Assembly: GCF_900607235.1 (NCBI RefSeq)
Contig: NZ_LR027861.1
Coordinates: 50,849 to 114,848, forward strand
Direction: 5' to 3'
Length of the DNA stretch: 64,000 bases
Source: Olivibacter jilunii
GTDB lineage: Bacteria; Bacteroidota; Bacteroidia; Sphingobacteriales; Sphingobacteriaceae
Part shown: positions 43,881 through 53,190 of the stretch, one piece after another
How positions within the stretch are numbered: the first letter of the stretch is position 1
Layout: every line of letters starts with the position of its first letter
Made by a program: the position numbers and the translations under genes
Notes under the pieces: model-generated
Database searches by the model: none
Told to the model about the DNA's origin: nothing
The model's input: the letters and a program-made list of their open reading frames with translations, nothing else

Positions 43881-43912
43881 CAAACATAGTTAACAGTGTT
43901 AATATTTCCAAA
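43881..43912 (-). promoter_or_regulatory. tetR promoter with operator in the -33/-7 spacer
   Basis: On the minus strand, TTTG (43909-43912), a 20-base spacer and TATGTTTG (43881-43888) match the Bacteroidota promoter consensus. The perfect palindrome TTAACA-G-TGTTAA (43890-43902) lies wholly in the spacer, the expected place for a TetR operator that occludes RNA polymerase. Confidence 0.8.
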
Positions 43913-44124
43913 TTTATTTTGTAGTCAGCTCTTAGATGTTAGTCAAGAGGTGTCATTAATTAGCTTGCGGCAGACACCGAAACCTCTCCGTCTTATAATA
44001 TTGTTACACCAATCCATATATATTCAAAAACAAAAATTTTACCTTCGTTCAAAAAAATTGGCCGACTAACAAATCGGTATTTGTTCAAATAAGCAATAAA
44101 CATTTGGGCATCTATAAAAAAGAA

Positions 44125-44155
44125 TTGTTTATTTTTAACTTAATGATTCAATTTG
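44125..44155 (+). promoter_or_regulatory. Possible promoter of M13 peptidase gene
   Basis: TTG (44125-44127), 20 bases and TCAATTTG (44148-44155, one mismatch to TAnnTTTG) precede the ATG at 44187 by a short leader. The rest of the 333-base gap 43854-44186 shows only the tetR promoter/operator. Confidence 0.4.
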
Positions 44156-44186
44156 CCAAATTTCTACAACAAATAATTTAACACAC

Positions 44187-46241
44187 ATGAAGTATTATTC
44201 CCCTTTACTTTACTGCAGTCTGGCCTTTGCTGTCTTTCAAGGCTGCTCGCAAGCTGAAAAGAGCACAACACTCACTAATACTCCTGAGAAACTAATCGAT
44301 CCTGCCAATATGGACACAACTTTTAAACCGGGAGATGATTTTTTTCATTATGCAAGCGGCGTCTGGCTGAAAAACAATCCAGTACCGGCCAAAGAAACGC
44401 GTTGGGGTAGCTTCAACCAACTACGAGATTTTAACGCAAAAGCAGTAAAGAGCATTTTGGAAGAGGTTTCCACAAAAAAAGATGCAAAAACAGGTAGCGT
44501 AGAACAACGCGTGGGGGATTTTTTCTCGAGTGCGATGGATAGCGTTGGAATCGATGCTGCGGGCAAAGAACCAATTAAAGATGATTTAACGCGCATCAAC
44601 AGTATAAAGGATATCGATGGCGTTGTCAAAGAAATTGCATTTCAGCGAACTATTGGAATTGGTTCCCCTCTTTATAATTTTTACGTCGATCAAGACGAAA
44701 AAAATACAGCAGCCAACATTGCGCAATTTGGTCAAGGTGGACTCACACTCCCTGATCGCGACTATTATCTAGTTAATAACACGAGAAATCGTGATATTAA
44801 ACAAGCTTACGAAACTTATGTTCAGCAGCTATTTACCCTGGTAGGAACTAACGACACGGAAACGGTTAAAAAGTTTGAACAAATATGGAATATAGAAGCT
44901 GCTCTCGCGAAAGCCGAATGGAGTCGGGAGGATATGCGAGATCCCTACAGAACCTACAACAAACTTACATTAGCCGACTTAAAGAAGAACGCTCCCCAAC
45001 TCAATTGGGAGACGACTTTTAGTACGCTAAAGATTGAGGATGCAGACAGCGTAATAGTCAACAATCCTTCATTTTTCGTCGAGGCATCTAAGCTACTTGC
45101 AAAAAAATCGGTTGACGAATGGAAAACATATTTGCAATGGAATATGCTTAAAACTGCAGCACCACACTTAAGCACGCCTTTTGTCAAAGCTAATTTTGCT
45201 TTCACACAGGCCCTGACAGGTCAGAAAGAGATGACACCTCGTTGGCAACGCAGTTTTGAAGTGATTGATCGTTCCATCGGTGACTTATTAGGCCAATTAT
45301 ATGTAGCCAAATATTTCAAACCTGATGCAAAAAAACGAATGGTTGAATTGGTAAAGAATTTATCGGAAACTTACGAGGAACGAATCAAGACACTGGACTG
45401 GATGAGTGAAACGACCAAGAAAAAGGCCATTGAAAAACTACAGGCCTTCACACCCAAAATCGGCTATCCCGATAAATGGGAAACCTATGACGGTTTGGAA
45501 ATAAAGAAGGATGATTATTATGGAAATATCCGCCGTGCCAAGACATGGAACTATAACGACATGGTGGACCAGTTAGGCAAACCGGTAGACAGAACACGTT
45601 GGGGTATGACACCGCCGACTGTGAATGCCTATTACAATCCGGCAAACAATGAAATTGCTTTCCCAGCCGGTATTTTACAATTTCCGTTTTTTGACTTTTC
45701 GGCAGATGATGCAGTTAATTATGGTGGGATCGGCGCCGTCATCGGTCATGAGATGACGCATGGCTTTGACGATCAGGGAAGGCAATACGCTGCCGATGGT
45801 AACTTAAAAGACTGGTGGACAAAAGAAGATGCGGATAATTTCAAAAAATTGGCGAATAAGGTGGTGGAGCAATACAATGGCTACACCGTTCTTGATACAC
45901 TTCATGTAAAGGGCAAACTCACCTTGGGAGAAAATCTAGCGGATTTGGGCGGTTTGGCCATGGCCTATGCAGCATTCAAAAAGACTCCTCAAGGGCAATC
46001 CAACGAAAAGATTGATGGTTTTACCCCTGATCAGCGTTTCTTTTTATCATGGGCTCAGGTATGGCGTATGAATACTACACCTGAAACAGCCGCTCAATTG
46101 ATCTTGGTGGATCCCCATGCACCTGCTACAGCACGGACAATCGGCCCCTTAGTTAATATGGATGCTTGGTATAAAGCCTTTAATGTAAAAGAAGGCGATA
46201 AGCTATACAAGCCGGAGAATGAACGAATCAGGGTTTGGTAG
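44187..46241 (+). CDS. M13-family zinc metallopeptidase (PepO/neprilysin-like), lipoprotein
   Basis: A 684-residue peptidase. Lipobox FQGC gives a probable lipid anchor at about C20. The N-terminal half is the M13 helical lid (PGDDFFHYASGVWLKNNPVP). The catalytic half has HExxH at 521-525 (IGHEMTHGFDDQGR), the glutamate ligand in GENLADLGGL, and the substrate-binding NAYYNP motif. The length is normal for the family. It degrades short peptides outside the cytoplasm. It stands alone between the efflux operon and a converging PLP-enzyme gene. Confidence 0.95.
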   Translation: MKYYSPLLYCSLAFAVFQGCSQAEKSTTLTNTPEKLIDPANMDTTFKPGDDFFHYASGVWLKNNPVPAKETRWGSFNQLRDFNAKAVKSILEEVSTKKDAKTGSVEQRVGDFFSSAMDSVGIDAAGKEPIKDDLTRINSIKDIDGVVKEIAFQRTIGIGSPLYNFYVDQDEKNTAANIAQFGQGGLTLPDRDYYLVNNTRNRDIKQAYETYVQQLFTLVGTNDTETVKKFEQIWNIEAALAKAEWSREDMRDPYRTYNKLTLADLKKNAPQLNWETTFSTLKIEDADSVIVNNPSFFVEASKLLAKKSVDEWKTYLQWNMLKTAAPHLSTPFVKANFAFTQALTGQKEMTPRWQRSFEVIDRSIGDLLGQLYVAKYFKPDAKKRMVELVKNLSETYEERIKTLDWMSETTKKKAIEKLQAFTPKIGYPDKWETYDGLEIKKDDYYGNIRRAKTWNYNDMVDQLGKPVDRTRWGMTPPTVNAYYNPANNEIAFPAGILQFPFFDFSADDAVNYGGIGAVIGHEMTHGFDDQGRQYAADGNLKDWWTKEDADNFKKLANKVVEQYNGYTVLDTLHVKGKLTLGENLADLGGLAMAYAAFKKTPQGQSNEKIDGFTPDQRFFLSWAQVWRMNTTPETAAQLILVDPHAPATARTIGPLVNMDAWYKAFNVKEGDKLYKPENERIRVW

Positions 46242-46242
46242 A

Positions 46243-46317
46243 AAGGTATAAGCGTAGGGTATAGGGCATAGGGGGGCGGCATACCTTATACCCTATACCT
46301 AAAACCTTACCTTAAAT
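46243..46317. repeat. Heptamer array with inverted halves between convergent genes
   Basis: The 77-base gap can be read in sevens: GGTATAA, GCGTAGG, GTATAGG, GCATAGG, then a G-rich centre, then CATACCT, TATACCC, TATACCT, AAAACCT. The right half is close to the reverse complement of the left, so the region can form a hairpin and probably terminates both converging genes. No T tract is present. Confidence 0.65.
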
Positions 46318-46318
46318 C

Positions 46319-47407
46319 TCAATAAGCTCCAAACATAGGTTCTTTTAAACGACAGATAGGATGATATTCTTTAAAGTCAACTGCCATAGCGATATATCCG
46401 TCTCTTACGGGTTCTTCTCTAACCAAATCGGTGCTTAAGTACTTTTTATTGTCATCACATAGCAAAGTAACAACAACTGCATCTTCCCCCAATTCTTCCT
46501 TCAGCTTAATGGCTCCAATCACATTAGCACCCGAGGAGATTCCTACGGCCAATCCTAACTGTTCGGCCAATTTTTGGGCCATCAAAATAGCATCACCATC
46601 ATTCGCCCGAATTACCTTGTCCAATTGATCTAACTGAACAATGGCCGGTATAAATTCATCAGATATCCCTTGTATCCGGTGCGAGCCAACTTTAAATCCT
46701 GTAGATAGCGTAGGACTTTCGGCCGGTTCCAAAGGATGAATCCGAACTTGGGGATGTACACTGCGTAAATAACTTCCTACACCCATGACCGTCCCACCGG
46801 TGCCGACTCCGGCAACAAAAGCATCTGGCTGTAGGCCTTTGCTTTTTAATTGTTCCCAAATTTCACGTCCTGTTGTTCGTTCATGTGCTTCACAATTATA
46901 CCTGTTTTCAAATTGGCGAGGTAAAAACACACCGCCTCTCTCAGCCATCTCTTCACTCATTTTAATACTTCCCAAAAAGCCACCCTCCTCTTTACTCACC
47001 AACACAATCTCGGCTCCCATGCTTTTTATGATGTCAATACGTTCGCGACTAAGCCAGTTAGGCATGATAATTTTAACCGGGTGCCCAAGCGCCCTGCCAA
47101 TCGCTGAAAAGGCTATTCCCGTATTCCCACTCGTTGCTTCAACGATGGTGTCAGTTGGTTTTATTTGACACCCTAAATAAGCTTTATACATAATATATAA
47201 AGCCATCCGGTCTTTAATACTTCCGGTTAGATTATAATGTTCGCACTTGACGTAAATCTTATTGGCTTTTCCAAGATATTTGTAATGTAATTCCAGCATC
47301 GGCGTATTACCTACTAAATGCCATAAATGCTTGAATCGACTATCCAATTCAGGCGATAGGCAAGCGCTTAATACCTCTTCTTTTGAAATAAAGTTCATTG
47401 TATTCAA
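46319..47407 (-). CDS. PLP-dependent cysteine synthase/cystathionine beta-synthase-like enzyme
   Basis: A 362-residue fold-type II PLP enzyme. The Schiff-base lysine is K65 in [10 protein letters not shown]; other family motifs are [32 protein letters not shown] and [10 protein letters not shown]. It lacks the CBS regulatory pair of domains, having instead a 20-30 residue C-terminal extension ([19 protein letters not shown]). It probably makes cysteine or cystathionine from an activated serine; the exact substrate is open. A minus-strand TACCTTTG lies at 47557-47564, about 150 bases upstream. Confidence 0.85.
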   Translation of the reverse strand: MNTMNFISKEEVLSACLSPELDSRFKHLWHLVGNTPMLELHYKYLGKANKIYVKCEHYNLTGSIKDRMALYIMYKAYLGCQIKPTDTIVEATSGNTGIAFSAIGRALGHPVKIIMPNWLSRERIDIIKSMGAEIVLVSKEEGGFLGSIKMSEEMAERGGVFLPRQFENRYNCEAHERTTGREIWEQLKSKGLQPDAFVAGVGTGGTVMGVGSYLRSVHPQVRIHPLEPAESPTLSTGFKVGSHRIQGISDEFIPAIVQLDQLDKVIRANDGDAILMAQKLAEQLGLAVGISSGANVIGAIKLKEELGEDAVVVTLLCDDNKKYLSTDLVREEPVRDGYIAMAVDFKEYHPICRLKEPMFGAY

Positions 47408-47767
47408 TTTATTGGTTGATAAAAAAATCGCCCTATATTCTTTAGAAAATTCTATATAGACTTAGTAGACAAAGGGTTATTTTTTTTAGCGAAGTATTTA
47501 TTGGTTAAATTAACTCCACACTTATTAAGACAAAGGCTGAGCGCCGATATTAGCAGCAAAGGTAGTCTTTTTTATATAAACAATGAAATTCCCTTAATTA
47601 CGATCGCAATCGGCATAAGCAAGTACGTTGATTTTATGTTTTGTCTACACAAATGCCTGAATCGTCGTCAATAACAACCTTATCGTATATAGTAGCGAAC
47701 AACCGATTGCACAAGCAAATCTATTTCCTTACTTTCATTTAAAACTTGATAAAGAAGCTTTGTTAGC
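47408..47767. other. Divergent intergenic region of 360 bases
   Basis: It separates the divergent PLP-enzyme and LytS-type genes. The only recognised element is the minus-strand TACCTTTG (47557-47564), with TTG at 47581-47583 giving a rather short spacer of 16. Nothing else was seen: no ORF, repeat or terminator. Confidence 0.5.
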
Positions 47768-48793
47768 ATGTTAACATCCTTATCCTTCAAGCAAGTCCAC
47801 GTGGCTCTTCATATTTTTATATGGAGCATCCTATTGCTTTTGCCCTATCTTATCGGATCGGCTGACAATAATTATCAAATTGGTGCTATACCCGGTTGGC
47901 TCTTTACACTAACAGGCATAATACATGCCGCCATATTTTATGGAAATGCCTATTTTCTTTATCCAAAGCTATTCAATAAACGATTCTGGTGGTTATATAT
48001 AGTTGGTAGCCTCTTGTTAATTTTCGTTTCTCTCCGATTAAAGCATTGGCTGCTTTTAAACTATTTTGCTGAAATTCCCCCTAGTCCTTTGGTTTATAGA
48101 TTCCTCTTCGCTCCTTCCATTCTTGTCTTTGTCATAAGTTTTGTTTACCGTATGGTGTTAAACAGGATTCGAGCAGAACGATTGCAAAAAGAACGGCTCG
48201 CGGTTCAATTACAGGCCGAACTTAAATTTCTCCGCACGCAAATCAGTCCGCATTTCCTTTTCAACGTATTGACCAACATGGTTTCCCTTGCCCGAAAAAA
48301 ATCTGATAAATTAGAAGAATCCCTTATTATGTTGTCAGGTATAATGCGTTACATGCTTTACGACACAGAAGGCAAAAAAGTCGCTTTAATCAAGGAAATT
48401 GAATATTTAGAAAATTACATTCAGCTGCAAGCCTTGCGATTTGGGCAAGAAGTCAGGATAATCAGCCAGCTGTCAAGGCCAGCCGAGGACAAGCAATATG
48501 TTATTGAACCCATGTTGCTTATACCATTTGTTGAAAATGCTTTTAAACACGGTGTTACCCACTTGGAAGCTCCACAAATCCATATCTCTTTGACAGTACA
48601 GGATGACGTGCTCTTTTTTGAAGTTCGAAATCACTATCAAAGCCAGCATAAAACCGTCCATGAACGATCAAGTGGTATAGGACTGGAGAACACGAAACAG
48701 CGTTTAGAACTTTTATATAAAGAGAAATACGCATTAAAAACCAATGCAGACAATAATCTGTTTTGCATACAACTTACACTTAAACTAATATGA
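47768..48793 (+). CDS. LytS-type sensor histidine kinase
   Basis: A 341-residue kinase with four N-terminal membrane helices (about 12-135), a short coiled linker and a His_kinase (PF06580-type) domain. The phospho-accepting histidine is in QISPHFLFNVL, with ATP-binding motifs VENAFKHGV and SSGIGLENTKQRLELL. It has no separate sensor domain. Its stop overlaps the start of the LytTR regulator gene by four bases, so the two form a two-component pair. Confidence 0.92.
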   Translation: MLTSLSFKQVHVALHIFIWSILLLLPYLIGSADNNYQIGAIPGWLFTLTGIIHAAIFYGNAYFLYPKLFNKRFWWLYIVGSLLLIFVSLRLKHWLLLNYFAEIPPSPLVYRFLFAPSILVFVISFVYRMVLNRIRAERLQKERLAVQLQAELKFLRTQISPHFLFNVLTNMVSLARKKSDKLEESLIMLSGIMRYMLYDTEGKKVALIKEIEYLENYIQLQALRFGQEVRIISQLSRPAEDKQYVIEPMLLIPFVENAFKHGVTHLEAPQIHISLTVQDDVLFFEVRNHYQSQHKTVHERSSGIGLENTKQRLELLYKEKYALKTNADNNLFCIQLTLKLI

Positions 48794-49497
48794 TGAGGTG
48801 TTTAATTGTAGATGATGAAGTATTGGTGCGAGAGCTGATGGAAGATAATATTCGGCAAGTACCCTTTCTAAATTTAATAAAATCCTGTAGAAATGCGCTG
48901 GAAGCGGCAGCTGTATTGCACCAAGAACCGATCGATTTGATTTTTCTGGATATACAAATGCCGCAAATAAGTGGCCTGGAATTTCTGCAGACACTCAAAA
49001 AACCACCATTGATCATCTTGGTTACCGCTTATGAGCAATATGCGTTAGAAGGTTTTAATCTACAGGTGGTAGACTATCTCTTAAAGCCCTTTGGCTTTAA
49101 GAGATTTTTAAAAGCTTGCAATCGCGCACAGGACTTGTTCGCCATGCAAACCGCCGTAACACCAAAAAAGGAGGAGACGGATCACTTCTTCGTTCATGTT
49201 GAGTATACTTTAGTTAAGATTTTGATAAACGAAATAGACTATGTGGAAGGGCTTAAGGACTATATTAAAATTCACTTATCCTCTACATCCAAACCCGTGT
49301 TGACGCGCATGACCATGAAATCGATAGAAGAACGATTACAGCCTTTTTCTTTTATACGTACACATAAATCTTACCTGGTTGCTGCAAATAAAATCACGAC
49401 CATTAAACGTGATTTCGTATGCATTCGAGACCAAGAAATCCCGGTTGGCGAATCTTTCAAGGAACGAGTTAATCAATTATTGAATCTCGGAAGTTAA
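48790..49497 (+). CDS. LytTR-family response regulator
   Basis: A 235-residue regulator. The receiver has D54 in LIFLDIQMP and the lysine in DYLLKPFG. The C-terminal LytTR DNA-binding domain (about 135-235) reads DYVEGLKDYIKIHL, TRMTMKSIEERL, FIRTHKSYLV. Partner of the upstream kinase by gene overlap. Its targets are not known; no nearby gene has an obvious LytTR repeat. Confidence 0.93.
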   Translation: MMRCLIVDDEVLVRELMEDNIRQVPFLNLIKSCRNALEAAAVLHQEPIDLIFLDIQMPQISGLEFLQTLKKPPLIILVTAYEQYALEGFNLQVVDYLLKPFGFKRFLKACNRAQDLFAMQTAVTPKKEETDHFFVHVEYTLVKILINEIDYVEGLKDYIKIHLSSTSKPVLTRMTMKSIEERLQPFSFIRTHKSYLVAANKITTIKRDFVCIRDQEIPVGESFKERVNQLLNLGS

Positions 49498-49654
49498 ATT
49501 TTTGCTGTTTGTCGATACATATGCTATCCTGGTCTACTTTCCTAAAATACTAAAATCAAAGCCACTAATTTTAAATCAGTAAGGCAAAAAACTGCATCAA
49601 AAAGGAAATTTGGTGAAAGCCTTATGAGAAGGTTTAATTTTAAAATTTGGTATT

Positions 49655-49903
49655 ATGTTAGTCTTCATTGCAATTCGGATACTTTTTGTAGCCTGCATGA
49701 TTTTTATAATCGGCTACATTTATGGGGGATTTTCCCGCAAGCCTGTGTTGGCGACCATTTCGAAAGTCGCTGCAATTCTCGTTATTTTTCTTTTTATAGC
49801 AGCCAATATTTTCGCTTTCCAATGGCGAGGCAATAGGCTTTTTGGGAAACACGTACATCATTGCGATCAGATTGAATACAGGCAAGATAAAGAAGAACGT
49901 TAA
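49655..49903 (+). CDS. Possible small membrane protein
   Basis: An 82-residue ORF with two hydrophobic segments: IAIRILFVACMIFIIGYIYGG and ISKVAAILVIFLFIAANIFAF, then a basic/His tail (FGKHVHHCDQIEYRQ). The segment lengths and turn fit a two-helix membrane protein. It is followed directly by a terminator, which supports transcription. An overlapping ORF in another frame (49624) looks non-coding. No family is recognised. Confidence 0.5.
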   Translation: MLVFIAIRILFVACMIFIIGYIYGGFSRKPVLATISKVAAILVIFLFIAANIFAFQWRGNRLFGKHVHHCDQIEYRQDKEER

Positions 49904-49927
49904 TTTACTGGAGTGGGTTTTGACAAT

Positions 49928-49963
49928 GCCGTCTGCACAAGTTGCGCAGACGGCGTTTTGTTA
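49928..49963 (+). terminator. Rho-independent terminator
   Basis: Arms GCCGTCTGC (49928-49936) and GCAGACGGC (49946-49954) are perfect complements, followed by GTTTTGTTATT. It ends the unit that includes the small membrane protein, before the converging phytase gene. Confidence 0.85.
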
Positions 49964-49988
49964 TTACGAAACAATGATAAACAACCCT

Positions 49989-51083
49989 TTATTTTTTCGA
50001 GATAATTCGCTCGTTTACTTTTCTCCAATCAAAGACATGAAAGGTTCGGTTGGTACTCATAGCCACCAAAATCCCTTCAGGAAATTGCGCTCCTAAATTT
50101 ACGGAACTAGCGTCGGCTCCATCCGTCTCCATTGCACTAACAGGAATTTCAGCTAATAAAGGATATTCGTTTTTATTGGCTTTAGTTCCTTCCCGAGGAT
50201 AAACCATAAAGGTATGCGAGCCTTGGTTAGACACGAGAATATAACCGGTTTCAGCCCCCGTTTTGTAAATAGCAATTCCTTCATGATCCTTTGAAAAACC
50301 ACTTTGTCCGAAAAGAGCTAGTTCTTCATTATTATTTACCGCAGGGTCAGCCATATATTTCCGAATCCCCGTTTGTTCATCGGAATAATAGATATAGCCC
50401 AGTTCGTTATCGACCGCAATGGCTTCAATTTCCTTCTTGCCACTATACTTCCCAAATTTCCGTACAAGGTCACCGCTGACAGATCCGGCTCCATTGTCTC
50501 TTAACCGATATTGCCATAAATAACCCACTGCCGGGCCCGATTTTCTGCCTACCACCGCAAATACTTGCTTGTCTCTCGGCCGCGTATACAAAGCAATGCC
50601 CATTGGAGCTCGCTCCTCTTCACCTACAAATACATCTATTCCGCCGTTATCCACGGGACTTAAGTCAGGCAGCGTAAAAACTCGTATTTTATTTGTCTCA
50701 CGCTCAGTCAACACCGCAATGTCCACACTTTTCCCGTTCAATTGAAAACCGTAAGCAATATCAACGTTGTTCGGCCTTTTAATCCCCTCTACTCTTTTGA
50801 CAATTTTCCCCTGCAGATTAAAAGCATAGAGAGCTCCATCACTATCTTTATCCGTTCCGATAATTAGGCTTTTTTCCACCTGTTCTGAATCAATCCAAAT
50901 GGCCGGATCATCACTATCATGTTTAACTTTTTCGGTAATGACCGTTGCAACTAATGTATCTGTTGGATGATCCAATGGTTGAGTTGATTTACTATCATTT
51001 TTATTGCTAGCCGATTGACAACCAAAAGCCAGTACAGTAGCCATAAACGCTAAAACGAGGTATACTTTATTTCTTTTGTTCAT
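49989..51083 (-). CDS. Beta-propeller phytase (3-phytase), lipoprotein
   Basis: A 364-residue phytase (369 if the start at 51098 is used). Lipobox LAFGC gives a lipid anchor. The six-bladed propeller carries the family's calcium and phosphate loops: SDDPAIWI, IGTDKDSDGALYAFNLQGK, RPNNVDIAYGF, IEAIAVDNELGYIYYSDEQ, KDHEGIAIY and NQGSHTFMVYPRE. It removes phosphate from phytate outside the cytoplasm and needs calcium. It is on the same strand as a TPR-HTH regulator and a TonB receptor further upstream, a grouping known for phytate use in Bacteroidota. Confidence 0.93.
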   Translation of the reverse strand: MNKRNKVYLVLAFMATVLAFGCQSASNKNDSKSTQPLDHPTDTLVATVITEKVKHDSDDPAIWIDSEQVEKSLIIGTDKDSDGALYAFNLQGKIVKRVEGIKRPNNVDIAYGFQLNGKSVDIAVLTERETNKIRVFTLPDLSPVDNGGIDVFVGEEERAPMGIALYTRPRDKQVFAVVGRKSGPAVGYLWQYRLRDNGAGSVSGDLVRKFGKYSGKKEIEAIAVDNELGYIYYSDEQTGIRKYMADPAVNNNEELALFGQSGFSKDHEGIAIYKTGAETGYILVSNQGSHTFMVYPREGTKANKNEYPLLAEIPVSAMETDGADASSVNLGAQFPEGILVAMSTNRTFHVFDWRKVNERIISKK

Positions 51084-51263
51084 TATTCTTTTTCTCACAA
51101 AAATGCCTTTATTGACTGAATAAAATCAATTTTCACGCGTTACAAATAGTGAACATGATTAAAAATAAAGGCAACAATTTGTAACAATACGTCCTAAATC
51201 TAGATTATGCCCGCCTCTTCTCTGTTATTGAAATAGTATTAATGATGCATTTATAGAGTTTTA

Positions 51264-51355
51264 ACAAAGGGTTAATAAGGACAATACCCTTATTAACCCT
51301 TTGTCAACACCTTATTAACCCCTTACCAACCCTTTGCTAATAATAACAATACTAT
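51264..51355. repeat. Hairpin and direct repeats of TTAACCC type upstream of phytase
   Basis: A perfect 17-bp inverted repeat (51264-51280 with 51288-51304) is followed by further copies of CCTTATTAACCC and a CCTTACCAACCC variant. It has the same look as the other intergenic arrays (short units, left half reversed). It lies 180-320 bases from the phytase gene and downstream of the TPR-HTH regulator's stop. Confidence 0.7.
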
Positions 51356-51401
51356 AAAGTATTAGGGTGGAAAGCCTAATTAAACCATAAGCAAGAACGC
51401 T

Positions 51402-53036
51402 TTATATAGCTTGAAGAAATGCTGTTAAACTCTTGCCCGGCTCGACACCTAATTTTTTACGAAGACGATACCTGGATACACGAAGACTGTCTGTAGAGAT
51501 ACCCAAGAGGGCAGCCATGTCCGGTGTATTCATGTTGAGTTTGATGAGGGAAACCAAGCGCAGATCTGCCGCAGATAAATCAGGGTTAATCTGTTGTAAA
51601 TGCAGAAAGAAATCTTGATTAATTTCTTCGAATACTCTTCGGAAATCAACCCAGCTAGCTTCTTTATGAAAGCTTTGGTTAATCTTATTGAGTAATTGCC
51701 TAAGCTCTTTTTTATAGCTTCTACTATCGTTTCGAATAATTTCAGTCAAAGCCAGTTTCATTTCCTCCAGCAATTTATTTTTTTCAATTGCCTGGAGCGT
51801 ATGAGACGTAATTTCTTTTGCTTTGCTTTCGATTTCGATCTGTAATTGCTCTTCCTGAAGTTTTTTATTTTGCAGCTCGACTTCCATTAAACGTTGCTTA
51901 GCCTGCAGCAGATCCGTTTCCTGATCGCGAAGCTGCCTTTCATTGCGTATTTTTTGCCGCTGGTTTCTCACCACGATTATGAATAAAAGAACCAATAAAC
52001 AAGCGATAATACCAAGTGTTGCATAGATAATAATGGCCGTTCTGCGCTCCTTCGCCAATTGTGCGATGCGGGCGTCTTTACGATCAATATCATAAAGTAC
52101 CTTAAGCAGAGCAGCTTGGTTTTTACTATCTTCATTATAGATTTCGATATACAGCTTCCGACTCAACTCTAAATAGTAAAATGCACTATCCGCATTTTTC
52201 AGAAAACTATAGGTCTTCCCTAGGTCCCTATAAGCACTACTTAATCTGCTCCATGCTTTGTTTTCTTTAGCTAACTTTTCGGCCAGTCCGGTATAGATCA
52301 AGGCCTCTTGGTATTTGCCCGTCTTTCTGTTGATATCTCCTATGTTATTATAGGCATCAATTAGCATTGGAATATTATCGTTCGCTTTAAAACGATTCAA
52401 TGCTTTGGTAAAGTATTGATAGGCCTCAACATACCTTCCCTTGTCTTCATAAATACTTCCTAAATTCTCGTTGATTAAAGCTATGCCGTCTAAGTCATTT
52501 ATTTGCTCAAAGGCTTGCATAGCCTTTTGTTGAAAGTAAAAAGCGCTGTCGTAATCGCTACATTTTTCATAAAGATGCCCAAGATTTCCATAAGTATTTC
52601 CTTGTCCTTTAACGTCTTCTGATCTTTTATAGCTATTTAAGGCTTGGAAATAAAGGCGTTTAGCTTCTTCTCTTTGATTGTTTAAAAATAACAAGAGAGC
52701 TAAATCATTCAGGTTTGCCGCTCGTTGACTTTGGTTTCCTCGCTCCAGCAGTTTTTCTGCTTGTAGATGGTAATTTAATGACTGTGCGAAGAGGCCCGAG
52801 TTATAACATATCTGCCCCATCTTTTGCAAGGATAAGGCTTGTTTAAGCTTATCGTCTTGCCTTTCGGCTTGCAGATAACGTTCATTCTCTATGACTAATA
52901 AGGAATCGGAAGGTCGAATATCATACAGATCTAAATACCCAATATCCAAAACAGCAGAAGGTGTTTGCGCTGTTAAAAAACGTGGATAGCATAATATCCA
53001 GGCAATTGCAAAGATACAGACACGAAAACGTACCAT
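51402..53036 (-). CDS. Membrane TPR protein with C-terminal LuxR-like HTH
   Basis: A 544-residue regulator. A signal/anchor (to about residue 24) is followed by six or more TPR units (about 50-290; NLGHLYEKCSDYDSAFYFQQKAM, NLGSIYEDKGRYVEAYQYFTKAL), a membrane helix (about 330-350, AIIIYATLGIIACLLVLLFI), a coiled coil (about 355-420) and a C-terminal HTH (DLSAADLRLVSLIKLNMNTP then DMAALLGISTDSLRVSRYRLRKKLG). This layout is common in Bacteroidota. Context suggests control of the TonB receptor and phytase genes around it. A minus-strand TATTTTTG lies at 53041-53048, but too close to the ATG for a usual leader. Confidence 0.85.
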   Translation of the reverse strand: MVRFRVCIFAIAWILCYPRFLTAQTPSAVLDIGYLDLYDIRPSDSLLVIENERYLQAERQDDKLKQALSLQKMGQICYNSGLFAQSLNYHLQAEKLLERGNQSQRAANLNDLALLLFLNNQREEAKRLYFQALNSYKRSEDVKGQGNTYGNLGHLYEKCSDYDSAFYFQQKAMQAFEQINDLDGIALINENLGSIYEDKGRYVEAYQYFTKALNRFKANDNIPMLIDAYNNIGDINRKTGKYQEALIYTGLAEKLAKENKAWSRLSSAYRDLGKTYSFLKNADSAFYYLELSRKLYIEIYNEDSKNQAALLKVLYDIDRKDARIAQLAKERRTAIIIYATLGIIACLLVLLFIIVVRNQRQKIRNERQLRDQETDLLQAKQRLMEVELQNKKLQEEQLQIEIESKAKEITSHTLQAIEKNKLLEEMKLALTEIIRNDSRSYKKELRQLLNKINQSFHKEASWVDFRRVFEEINQDFFLHLQQINPDLSAADLRLVSLIKLNMNTPDMAALLGISTDSLRVSRYRLRKKLGVEPGKSLTAFLQAI

Positions 53037-53140
53037 ATCACAAAAATAATCGCCTGATGTTAATTTATTGTTAATTAAAATCTTATAAAGTGTTCGCTTA
53101 ATAAACGAAGTTGCCGCAGTTATATACCATGACCTATAAT

Positions 53141-53174
53141 AAAAAGGGCTATCTAGTGCATGACAGCCCCTTTT
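53141..53174 (-). terminator. Rho-independent terminator of the TonB receptor gene
   Basis: The minus-strand arms AAAAGGGGCTGTC and GATAGCCCTTTTT pair along 13 bases with two G-U pairs, and a T-rich tail follows. It lies 17 bases after the receptor's stop. Confidence 0.8.
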
Positions 53175-53190
53175 ATTTTTCTATTATTAC

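Noticed and set aside
49624..49836. ORF overlapping the small membrane protein in another frame
   Set aside because: Cys/His/Tyr-rich, no hydrophobic pattern; the 49655 frame fits a membrane protein better.
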